Shown here: positions 44,995 through 52,214 of the stretch, piece by piece
Layout: the number at the start of each line of letters is the position of its first letter
Position numbering within the stretch: the first letter of the stretch is position 1
Assembly (NCBI GenBank): GCA_021819435.1
Contig: JAKARB010000001.1
Coordinates: forward strand, 186,001-250,000
DNA: 64,000 nucleotides
DNA from: Pseudomonadota bacterium
GTDB taxonomy: Bacteria > Pseudomonadota > Gammaproteobacteria > Burkholderiales > Burkholderiaceae_C
Reading direction: 5' to 3'
Notes under the pieces: model-generated
Told to the model about the DNA's origin: nothing
Database searches by the model: none
Seen by the model: the letters and a program-made list of their open reading frames with translations, nothing else
Position numbers and translations under genes: made by a program

Positions 44995-46448
44995 CCGTCT
45001 TGAATGCCACCTTCGCTCCAGGCGCCCGCCGTGCGCCCACCTCCGAATCGCTGGGCCGCCGCCATACAGGCCTCACCGCGCGCTACCGGCTGGATCCGAC
45101 ACCCGCGCTCATCAGGCAGGCGCAGCAGGAGTCCAACGCGCGCAGCTACCCGCGTCGCATCCCACTGGTCCTGCAACGGGCGCAAGGGGTGTACGTCGAG
45201 GACACGCGAGGACAAGTCTTCATCGATTGCCTGGCAGGTGCAGGCACCCTGGCCCTGGGCCACAACCATCCGGCTGTCGTCGAGGCGATCCAGCAGGCGT
45301 TGTCCAGCGGCCTGCCCATGCACACGCTGGACCTGAGCACGCCGGTCAAGGATGCTTTCGTGCAGGAGTTGTTTGGCATGCTGCCCGCTGGCCTGGCCGA
45401 CCATGCCCGCATCCAGTTCTGCGGTCCGACCGGCGCGGATGCCGTGGAAGCGGCCATCAAGCTCACGCGCACGGCCACGGGCCGCCAAAGCGTCATGTCC
45501 TTCCAGGGCGCCTACCACGGCATGACGCTGGGCACGCTGTCGCTCAGCGGCAATCTGGGCCCGAAGAACGCACTGGGCGCCTTGCTGCCCGGGGTGCACC
45601 AACTGCCATTCCCGCACGCCTTCCGCTGCCCTTTCGGCCTGGAAGGCGAACAGGCGATCGACGCGAACCTGCACTACATCGAGCATGTCCTGGGTGATCC
45701 CGAAAGCGGCATCACCAAGCCGGCCGCGATGATTCTTGAGCCCGTGCAAGGCGAGGGCGGTGTCATCGCGGCGCCAGAGCGTTGGCTGCAAGGCGTGCGG
45801 CGCATCACCCGCGAGGCCGACGTGCCGCTGATCTTCGACGAGATCCAATGCGGCATCGGCCGGACGGGGCATCTTTTCGCCTTCGAGGCCTCGGGCGCGG
45901 TGCCGGACGTGCTGGTGCTGTCCAAGGCCATCGGCGGGGGGCTTCCACTGGCCGTCGTGGTCTATCACGAGAAGCTGGACCAATGGCAGCCGGGCGCCCA
46001 TGCCGGTACCTTCCGCGGCAATCAGCTCGCGATGGCGGCGGGCCTGGCGACCTTGCGGACGGTGCGCAGCGAAGGCTTGTGCGAGCACGCGCAGGCCATG
46101 GGCGAGCGTCTGTTGGGGATCCTGCAGACCATCCAGCGCGAACATGGCTGGGTGGGCGACGTGCGTGGGCGCGGCTTGATGCTGGGCATGGAGATCGTCG
46201 ATCCCGAGAAGCAGGACGCCTTGGGCCGCGCGCAGCCGGACGGTTTGCGCGCCAAGGCCTTCCAGCAAGCCTGCTTGCGCCATGGTCTGATTCTGGAACT
46301 GGGCGGCCGTTTCGGCGCCACCGCGCGCTTCCTGCCGCCGCTGGTGATCAGCGCGTCGGAAGTGGATCTGGTGGGCGAGATCGTCAACGCTGCCGCGCGG
46401 GAAGTCGGGATGGCGTTGGGTGTGCAGCCGGCATCCGAAGCTGGATAA
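44991..46448 (+). CDS. dat: Diaminobutyrate--2-oxoglutarate aminotransferase
   Basis: A 485-residue class III, PLP-dependent aminotransferase. The cofactor Lys is K312 in LSKAIGGGLPL, with IFDEIQCGIGRTG (Asp283) before it and GPTGADAVEAAIK and GAYHGMTLG upstream. Overall it matches the PvdH/Dat/EctB family, which makes L-2,4-diaminobutyrate from aspartate semialdehyde and glutamate. AAGGAG stands 9 nt before the ATG, which overlaps the exporter stop. Its presence in a siderophore locus implies that diaminobutyrate is a building block, which fits the acidic pockets of adenylation domains A2 and A7. No decarboxylase partner for diaminopropane synthesis is present, also pointing to peptide use. 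Confidence 0.9.
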   Translation: MTVLNATFAPGARRAPTSESLGRRHTGLTARYRLDPTPALIRQAQQESNARSYPRRIPLVLQRAQGVYVEDTRGQVFIDCLAGAGTLALGHNHPAVVEAIQQALSSGLPMHTLDLSTPVKDAFVQELFGMLPAGLADHARIQFCGPTGADAVEAAIKLTRTATGRQSVMSFQGAYHGMTLGTLSLSGNLGPKNALGALLPGVHQLPFPHAFRCPFGLEGEQAIDANLHYIEHVLGDPESGITKPAAMILEPVQGEGGVIAAPERWLQGVRRITREADVPLIFDEIQCGIGRTGHLFAFEASGAVPDVLVLSKAIGGGLPLAVVVYHEKLDQWQPGAHAGTFRGNQLAMAAGLATLRTVRSEGLCEHAQAMGERLLGILQTIQREHGWVGDVRGRGLMLGMEIVDPEKQDALGRAQPDGLRAKAFQQACLRHGLILELGGRFGATARFLPPLVISASEVDLVGEIVNAAAREVGMALGVQPASEAG

Positions 46449-46801
46449 ACCATGGTCTGGTCGATCCGCAGGCGCATTGACGCAGCCCATCGACGACAAA
46501 CCATCCGGTGACGTGGCTTCTGGACCGGCTTCCCGGGCAGCCGTTCAGATCCCAACGGCCATGCTGCTCCAGATCGGCAATGGCGCGATAACAGGTGGAA
46601 ATCTTCATGCTGCTTGCCCAAGGCGAAGACGGGAAGCATGTCTGGATCGTAGCTGACGTCATTGGCGCCGAGGCAAAATTGCACCTTGGCGACTTGATAT
46701 CTCCCGACGCCCCATGTGAGGACGCTGTCCGTGTTTGAAGTTTTTCTGTTGACCCTTCGTGAGCTTGCCGAACTCCTGCTGATCGTGGACGGGCTCCGCT
46801 G
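46449..46801 (+). other. Intergenic stretch with two small coupled reading frames before the PepSY gene
   Basis: No full-length gene is seen here. A 43-codon frame at 46607-46738 (starting MLLAQGEDGKHVWIVADVIG) overlaps a 23-codon frame at 46731-46802, which in turn overlaps the PepSY start as TGATG. The first is unrecognised. The second resembles the N-terminus of FTR1-type iron permeases and is listed separately. No terminator was seen after the aminotransferase gene. Confidence 0.4.
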
Positions 46802-46802
46802 A
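46731..46802 (+). pseudogene. 23-codon frame resembling the N-terminus of an FTR1-like iron permease
   Basis: The frame reads VFEVFLLTLRELAELLLIVD and then GLR and a stop. FTR1/EfeU permeases begin with a helix of the form FLITLREGLEAALIV, so this may be a deletion remnant of one, or a short leader peptide. GAGGA lies about 10 nt before the GTG, and its stop overlaps the PepSY ATG (TGATG), so it could couple translation of that gene. Confidence 0.3.
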
Positions 46803-47899
46803 TGAAGGCGCGCCGCTGGCTGAGCGCCGTGCACCGCTATCTGGGGCTGACGGTCGGGCTGCTTTTCATGCTGTTGGGCCTGAGCGGCTCGATCATCACC
46901 TATCAGGAAGAACTGGACGCATGGCTTAACCCCGCGCTGTTGACAGCGGCGAACTGCGGTGAGCGAGCCCGGCTTGACGTCGCGGAGGCGGCGGTGCGCT
47001 CGGCCATGCCGACTGGCGCGCACTTGCAGCGAGCTCGCCTCGCGCATCGCCTGGGTGGCGTGACCTCATGGTTCTACCTTGACCGACAGGGGCTGCCGTG
47101 GGAAATGACCCAGGATCCTTGCACGGCTCGGGTGCTCGGCGTAAGGCAGGCAGATGCACACCTCTTGGCGTGGATCTACCGGCTCCATGGCAGCCTGTTG
47201 ATGGGCGATGCGGGCTATGTGCTGCTGGGCGTGACGGCTTGTGGTCTGCTGGTGCTGCTGGGATGTGGCATCTGGCTGTGGTGGCCCAGGCATGGTCGAT
47301 GGCGTTCGGCGTTGACGGTGAAATGGTCTTCCAGTCCGGCGCGGTGGCAGTTCGATCTGCACAGGGCTTCCGGTTCCTACAGCGGCCTGCTGCTGCTGGT
47401 GCCCGCATTCACGGGGATCTACATGGCCTTGCCGCCGGTGACGACCAGTGTGGTCAGTCTGTGGTCTACGGTGACATCCTACGATCCGCCGGCTTCGGAT
47501 GTGGCTGGGCCTGTCGCTGTCAATCTTCGTCAGGCGGTGGATCGTGCGTTGGAAACCCTGCCTGATGCCAACCCGAAGGTGCTTGTCATGCCGGCGGATG
47601 GCGGTGGCGTCTATGAGATCAACCTGTTCAAGACGGGCGACCGTCAGTGGCGCAAGCACGGCGAATGGACCGTATTCATTGGGGCAACAACCGGTCGTGT
47701 GCTGCGAGTGGACGCGCCGTCGGGCCACACCGCTGGTGACCGTTTTATCAGATGGCAATTTCCGCTGCACAGCGGCGAAGCGTTCGGGGACATCCACAGG
47801 CTTGTCGTCGCGCTGGCGGGACTGGTGCCTTCATTGCTGGGTGTGACCGGGGTTCTGATGTGGCTGCGCAAGCGACGCAAATCGCATCGACATTGCTAG
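46802..47899 (+). CDS. PepSY-associated membrane protein, possible siderophore-iron reductase
   Basis: A 365-residue inner-membrane protein of the PepSY-TM family. It shows the N-terminal helix with conserved W-L-x-x-V-H-R-Y-L-G-L, further helices near residues 135-160 (GYVLLGVTACGLLVLLGCGI, then WLWWPR), 185-210 and 340-360, and conserved histidines in YRLHGSL, FDLHRASG, FPLHSGEAFG and IHRLV. Some PepSY-TM proteins act as reductases that free iron from siderophores in the periplasm; that role is inferred from the location behind the siderophore genes. No strong ribosome-binding site precedes the ATG, but it overlaps the stop of a short upstream frame. Confidence 0.85.
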   Translation: MKARRWLSAVHRYLGLTVGLLFMLLGLSGSIITYQEELDAWLNPALLTAANCGERARLDVAEAAVRSAMPTGAHLQRARLAHRLGGVTSWFYLDRQGLPWEMTQDPCTARVLGVRQADAHLLAWIYRLHGSLLMGDAGYVLLGVTACGLLVLLGCGIWLWWPRHGRWRSALTVKWSSSPARWQFDLHRASGSYSGLLLLVPAFTGIYMALPPVTTSVVSLWSTVTSYDPPASDVAGPVAVNLRQAVDRALETLPDANPKVLVMPADGGGVYEINLFKTGDRQWRKHGEWTVFIGATTGRVLRVDAPSGHTAGDRFIRWQFPLHSGEAFGDIHRLVVALAGLVPSLLGVTGVLMWLRKRRKSHRHC

Positions 47900-48260
47900 G
47901 GTGCCGGCCCCCGCTCTTCGGGTGGCTGCGAGGCATTGTCTTAGTTTGCAAGTTGCAGAGTCTACGTGCCGCACTTCTCGTCTTTTGGCGAAGTCCACCG
48001 ATGCCAACGTCATTGCGATCGGTAAAAGCAGGACATGGGGTCTTCGGTGTGTCGAAAGCATCTCCCATAGTGCGGAGTTGAAGCGCAACGGTGGCTGGTC
48101 GATGGAGCGACACGGCCCTTTCAGACGCAGACTCATCACCGGAGAACGCATCGTATCCGTCCGGCCATCACCCTGTTGGCGCGCAAACCGCAGCCTTGTG
48201 AGGAAAGTCAGCTTGGGTTGCCGGTTCGATAGTCTGAGGACGAGCGATAATGCGTGGGTC
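47900..48260. other. Gene-free stretch between the siderophore locus and the manganese exporter
   Basis: Open frames exist on both strands but none has a recognisable motif, ribosome-binding site or family resemblance. The right end leads straight into the riboswitch, so a promoter for the downstream gene probably lies here; I could not pick a convincing -35/-10 pair. Confidence 0.5.
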
Positions 48261-48372
48261 ATTGGGGAGTAGCCGCTCTTCGCTCGAAGAGGCTGACGTC
48301 AACACACTTGGCCCGCAGGCCATGGCGTCAGCAGTTTCTCGACCTGGCAAGACCTTTGACCACACCGCCTCC
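48261..48372 (+). promoter_or_regulatory. yybP-ykoY manganese riboswitch
   Basis: The conserved blocks of the yybP-ykoY aptamer are present in order: TTGGGGAGTAGCCG (from 48262), ACGTCAACACACTTGG (from 48296), and GGCAAGACCTTTGACC (from 48346). They closely follow the E. coli mntP leader (GGGGAGUAGCCG, UGUCAACAUACU, CGAGACCUUUGCC). A stem CTCTTCG/CGAAGAG is visible between the first two blocks. It lies about 55 bp upstream of a manganese-exporter-type gene, the expected target. Mn2+ binding normally turns expression on. Confidence 0.88.
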
Positions 48373-48428
48373 GCACTGGCCGGGGAAGCGATGTGGTCAT
48401 TCGTCTTGGAACCGGCCGTGGAACGTTC

Positions 48429-49007
48429 ATGGAAGCACTCTTCGTCTCAACTGGTGTCGTCGCTCTCGCCGAGATTGGCGACAAGACCCAACTCCTGGCC
48501 TTCATCCTGGCCGCGCGGTTCAAGAAGCCGTGGCCCATCATTGCCGGCATCTTGTGCGCAACCATCGTGAATCACGGTGTCGCCGGCGCTTTGGGTGCCT
48601 GGATCACCTCCGCGGTCTCCCCCGGAATCCTCCGCTGGGCGCTGGGCGCCTCGTTCATCGGTATGGCCATCTGGACGTTGATTCCCGACAAGATTGAGGA
48701 AGAGGAAACGCAGGTCGCCAAGCGCTTCGGCGTCTTCGGGGCCACGCTGATTACGTTCTTCCTTGCCGAGATGGGCGACAAGACGCAGATCGCCACTGTG
48801 GCGATGGCGGCTCACTATGCCAACCCGATCTGGGTGGTCATTGGAACCACGCTGGGGATGCTATTGGCGGACGTGCCGGCTGTGTTCATCGGCGACAAGC
48901 TGGCCAACAGGATTCCAATGAAGCTCGTGCACTCCATCGCTGCGGCGATCTTCGCCGTGCTTGGTGTCGCAGCGCTGCTAGGAGCGGGGGCAGGGCTTGG
49001 CTTCTGA
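48429..49007 (+). CDS. UPF0016/GDT1 family transporter, probable manganese exporter
   Basis: A 192-residue membrane protein made of two homologous halves, each with the family motif E-x-G-D-K-T: EIGDKT at residues 15-20 and EMGDKT at 114-119. Six or seven hydrophobic helices can be drawn. UPF0016 proteins (TMEM165/Gdt1 and the bacterial Mnx/MneA type) export Mn2+ or Ca2+; the manganese riboswitch immediately upstream makes Mn2+ the likely substrate. The start at 48429 has GGAA upstream; the frame is open further 5' but the family begins here. Residues 86-95 form an acidic loop (PDKIEEEETQ). Confidence 0.92.
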   Translation: MEALFVSTGVVALAEIGDKTQLLAFILAARFKKPWPIIAGILCATIVNHGVAGALGAWITSAVSPGILRWALGASFIGMAIWTLIPDKIEEEETQVAKRFGVFGATLITFFLAEMGDKTQIATVAMAAHYANPIWVVIGTTLGMLLADVPAVFIGDKLANRIPMKLVHSIAAAIFAVLGVAALLGAGAGLGF

Positions 49008-49020
49008 TGCGATTAACTCG

Positions 49021-49640
49021 GCGGTTACTTGCGAGAAGGCTGCCAGTGATGCGGCAGCAGGCGCTCAGTTTGATGCGCTGGATGTAACGGCAGCCTCTCC
49101 AGCACATCGCGCAGGTCGGCGTAGGGATCAAGGGCGTTGAGCTTGGCTGAGTGGATGAGGCTCAACACGGCCTCGGCTCTTTTGCCCGCGCGCAAGCTCC
49201 CGGCGAAGAGCCAGTTCTGCCGCCCCAGCGCAGTGGGCCGGATGCGGTTCTCCACCCAGTTGTTGTCGATGGGCAGATCACCGTCGTCGAGGTAGCGCGT
49301 CAACGCGCCCCAGCGCTTGAGGCAGTAGCCGATGGCTCTGGCGGTGGCCGATCCATCAGGCATGCGCTGGCGCTGCTGTCGCAGCCACTGGTACAGCGCG
49401 TCGGCCAGCGAACCCGAACATTGATCGGTCCGCGTTGCAGGGCCACTTCGATGAACTGCGGCGCATGGACCGTCAGCGGCGACGGTACGGCGGTCACTGG
49501 AACGAACGCACCGGCGATGGCGGAATCGCGATCATTCGTCGATCGCCTCCACTTATGGACGAGGTTGGTGTTCCGGCCATGGCTCATTGCCACCTTGGCC
49601 ACCGACGGGCCAGGTGCAGCTCAGCGTGAGGCATGAAGTG
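49021..49640 (-). mobile_element. Collapsed IS66-family insertion sequence remnant
   Basis: Read on the minus strand, 49,602-49,415 encodes the C-terminal part of an IS66 TnpA (SVAKVAMSHGRNTNLVHKWR, then FVPVTAVPSP and VALQRGPINVRVRWP). From about 49,414 to 49,025 the reading changes frame to the C-terminus of TnpC (SLADALYQWLRQQRQR, GSATARAIGYCLKRW, DNNWVENRIRP, GRQNWLFAGS, IHSAKLNALDPY). TnpB and most of TnpC are missing, so an internal deletion joined the two at about 49,412. The 5' end of TnpA is also broken by a frameshift or stop near 49,620. The element cannot transpose. It sits between chromosomal-type genes and the first ICE gene. Confidence 0.85.
49025..49414 (-). pseudogene. tnpC: IS66 TnpC transposase, C-terminal fragment
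   Basis: About 130 codons of the IS66 transposase C-terminus remain, ending in the HHWQPSRK stop region. The late DDE-domain segment DNNWVENRIRP is present, but the catalytic region upstream is gone. An ATG at 49363 opens a 112-codon frame, but homology continues upstream of it to the deletion joint, so that ATG is not a true start. Confidence 0.85.
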
Positions 49641-49682
49641 ACGACGCGCGTCAGGAGGGCAGTTTGACTCGCGCAGCGTTGG

Positions 49683-50306
49683 TCAGGTTCTCCGGTGAAA
49701 GTGTTGGATCGCCAGAGCCAGCAGGGCACCAACGGCCAGCGGGACGCAGGGCACGATCAGCGGGTGCAGGGAGATGGGCCACACGAAAGCCAGGACGGTG
49801 GCGCAACTGATCAGAATCGCCATGGAAACGTACAGAGCGAACATCTCGGGATCATGATGTAAGAGTTCCTTGGACTTGACGAGTCGCACAAGCGAACCGT
49901 CTACCGTGGCCGCCGCAATGAAAACCAACAGCCATGGGAGCCACTCCAACAACATGGCGAACCTGAACCCGGCCAGTAGCAGCAGTGCGTCTATCGACCG
50001 GAAGTAGGGGTTGTTGAAAAGGCGCTGGTTGACCGACTCCATCTCATGGCCGACTGCGCTGTTCACCGCATTCGGCGGAACGCCATCTTTGGATGATGGA
50101 ATGGGCGTCACCTGGCGGGCCGATTCCTGCGTGGTCATGGCACGCGAGAGCATGCGCAACGCCGCATCGTCTCCCCAAAAGCCAGTGGCCGTTCTATACT
50201 CCGCGTGCAACTGCTTGATGAACATTTCCGGCGGGTGGGCGGAGGGCACATAAAGTACCAAGATCAGGAGCCCCACCAGCGACACTATGGCAATGGCCCG
50301 AATCAT
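49683..50306 (-). CDS. ICE membrane protein, DUF4400 family
   Basis: A 207-residue integral membrane protein: one N-terminal helix (IAIVSLVGLLILVLYV), a soluble stretch to about residue 105, then hydrophobic segments near 105-135, 155-178 and 183-203. Size and layout match the DUF4400 / TIGR03747 family of conjugative-element membrane proteins, which stands directly after TraD in such elements. Here it overlaps the traD stop as ATGA, so it is translationally coupled. Its function is unknown; a role in the mating apparatus or coupling-protein anchoring is inferred from position. It is the last ICE gene before the IS66 scar. Confidence 0.82.
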   Translation of the reverse strand: MIRAIAIVSLVGLLILVLYVPSAHPPEMFIKQLHAEYRTATGFWGDDAALRMLSRAMTTQESARQVTPIPSSKDGVPPNAVNSAVGHEMESVNQRLFNNPYFRSIDALLLLAGFRFAMLLEWLPWLLVFIAAATVDGSLVRLVKSKELLHHDPEMFALYVSMAILISCATVLAFVWPISLHPLIVPCVPLAVGALLALAIQHFHRRT

Positions 50307-52213
50307 GGCGATCCCCGATCACCAGACTTGGCCGAGCGTGGTGCATCAGGATCCAGAATGGGGAAGCGTCCCTTGATGATCCTCCCGCCGGACACCGATG
50401 CGAAATACTGGAGGTTGGGCAACTTGCCCAGCACATCGGCGGGCACCATCTCTTCGAAGCTTTCGCTGATCTGGGTGGAGTAGCTGGTCGAGAAGTCCCC
50501 CAGGTGCGTGTCTGCACCATGCCCCAGCCCCATCCGCACTGAATGGATGGCGGTCTTGCCGAAAGTCTCCACGATGAAGTCCTGAGTGGGGCGATCCTTG
50601 GATCGGAGGGCGATCAGGTTGTTCAAGTTGCCCAGCGCCATGCGCGCGGCGGCCTCGCTGCCCAGTCGCTTGGCCAGGTCGGCCAGCGTCTGCATCGCAC
50701 AGGTGGTGTAGATGCCGCCTTCGGCGCCTTTGTTGAGGATCTCGATCAGGGGCTGGTTGATGACGTTGGCCACCTCATCGACAAACAGCGCGATGCGACG
50801 ATAGCCGCCAAGGTTGTAGCGCATGCCCGCGCGAGCGGCAAGATCGGCGAGTGCGAGTGCACCAATGGCGGATGCCACGGACGGGTCGGGCAGCGAATCG
50901 AGGCACATGTAAAGGACATGCCCGCCGCGTTCGATCTTCTCGAAGTTCATGATGGGCCGCTGATCGTCCGCGTCGAACGGGTCAGGCGACAGCGTGCGAC
51001 CGAGGTCGCCGGAGGTCAGCATGGACAAGATCGGCAGAAGATTGGCCGTGATCTTCTGGTAGTGCTCACGGTTGTGCCGGAAGGTCCGTACCTGCGCGTC
51101 GATCACCTTGTTGCGCTGGGACTGGGCGACATGGTGCTCGTAGAAGGCGACCAAAGCCATCAGCTCGGCGCTGGCAGCTTCCGAGGGGCGCTTGATCTGA
51201 CCGCGGTGCGCATCGTGCAGCAGCTTCTTCATCTCGGGCAGATCGCGCCAGGCCGGGCCGAGCGTTGTGGCATAGAAGCGCCTCAGGGTCTCTTCCAGGA
51301 CGGGCTCGATGCCACCTTCTATGTAGCGTGTGAGCTTGGCCAGGTTCGGTCGCTCTTCCAGTTCGACCAGGCCTTGCACCACCACATTGACGGCGTCCCA
51401 GCCGAAGGCCGAGAACGCACCGGCCGTGTCGGGGGGCATGATGGACTGGATGCGCGAGGCGATCTCGGTGGGCTTTTGCCAGTTGAATGTGAAGTCCAGG
51501 CGCACGCCCACCTCAGGGAAGGCGGGGTGGAACTCCATGAAGGTGTCGGGTTCACGCCAATCTTGGCAGGCTCGCTCGACCACACGCTTGAGGCGCCGGC
51601 TGTTCTTCGGATCGATGACAACCACGACATCCCCGCGCCGAACCGCCTGACTGATCAGGTTGGCCAGGGCCACTCCTTTGCCGGACTGGGTGGTGCCCAC
51701 TAGTAAGGTACCGCCCTCGAAGTTCTGCAGCGGGCGGTGCAAGGGGGCTTCATTGGGCTCCACGCCATGGATGTAGGGCAGGCCGATCTCCGCATCGGGC
51801 TGGGGCCTGCTGTCGTACCCCAGCAGCGTTAGGAGATGGGGTGAGACGGTGAAATCGCGGTAGTCGACCTTGGCCAGTTCGTACAGCCGTTGGGAGTGAA
51901 CGGGCCGCCATTCGAAGCCGAAACCCAGGAAGACCTGCTCCGGATTCGCGCACCATTGGGCCTGGACCTGGGTGCTGAGCACCTGGATGGCATGGCCCGC
52001 CAAAGATGCTCGCAGGACAAGGATGCGCAGAGCCTGTGAAATGCGCAAGGCGCCCATGCCCAAACAACCCACGGACAACGGAAACGCTAGCGCGTGCGGC
52101 AACTGTCCCATGGCACCCACAGCCACGAAGAAGAGCAGACCCATGGCCCACGACAGTGCGGCATAGGCTTCATAGGCATGGCGCCAGGGCATCTCGTAGC
52201 GGCGCAGCAGCAT
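50303..52213 (-). CDS. traD: Conjugative coupling ATPase TraD (VirD4-like)
   Basis: The 636-residue product is of normal length for the SXT/TOL-type TraD. Two N-terminal hydrophobic helices lie near residues 15-60. Walker A is GTTQSGKGVA (about 172-182), and a Walker B-type segment RRIALFVDEVANV lies near 476. Coupling proteins bring the relaxase-DNA complex to the type IV channel and pump DNA. The start at 52213 comes one base after the relaxase stop and gives the usual RRYEMPWR N-terminus; the frame is open about 15 codons further upstream. With TraI and DUF4400 it forms a tight minus-strand unit. No VirB4-type genes are near, so the secretion channel must be encoded elsewhere or lost. Confidence 0.93.
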   Translation of the reverse strand: MLLRRYEMPWRHAYEAYAALSWAMGLLFFVAVGAMGQLPHALAFPLSVGCLGMGALRISQALRILVLRASLAGHAIQVLSTQVQAQWCANPEQVFLGFGFEWRPVHSQRLYELAKVDYRDFTVSPHLLTLLGYDSRPQPDAEIGLPYIHGVEPNEAPLHRPLQNFEGGTLLVGTTQSGKGVALANLISQAVRRGDVVVVIDPKNSRRLKRVVERACQDWREPDTFMEFHPAFPEVGVRLDFTFNWQKPTEIASRIQSIMPPDTAGAFSAFGWDAVNVVVQGLVELEERPNLAKLTRYIEGGIEPVLEETLRRFYATTLGPAWRDLPEMKKLLHDAHRGQIKRPSEAASAELMALVAFYEHHVAQSQRNKVIDAQVRTFRHNREHYQKITANLLPILSMLTSGDLGRTLSPDPFDADDQRPIMNFEKIERGGHVLYMCLDSLPDPSVASAIGALALADLAARAGMRYNLGGYRRIALFVDEVANVINQPLIEILNKGAEGGIYTTCAMQTLADLAKRLGSEAAARMALGNLNNLIALRSKDRPTQDFIVETFGKTAIHSVRMGLGHGADTHLGDFSTSYSTQISESFEEMVPADVLGKLPNLQYFASVSGGRIIKGRFPILDPDAPRSAKSGDRGSP

Positions 52214-52214
52214 G

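Noticed and set aside
44829-46499. 556-codon frame opposite the aminotransferase gene
   Set aside because: Mirror of a well-supported gene; composition is Gln/His/Arg-rich, typical of antisense translation.
46384-46662. Minus-strand frame between the aminotransferase and PepSY genes
   Set aside because: It has protein-like stretches but runs antisense into the aminotransferase gene, with no ribosome-binding site or recognisable family.
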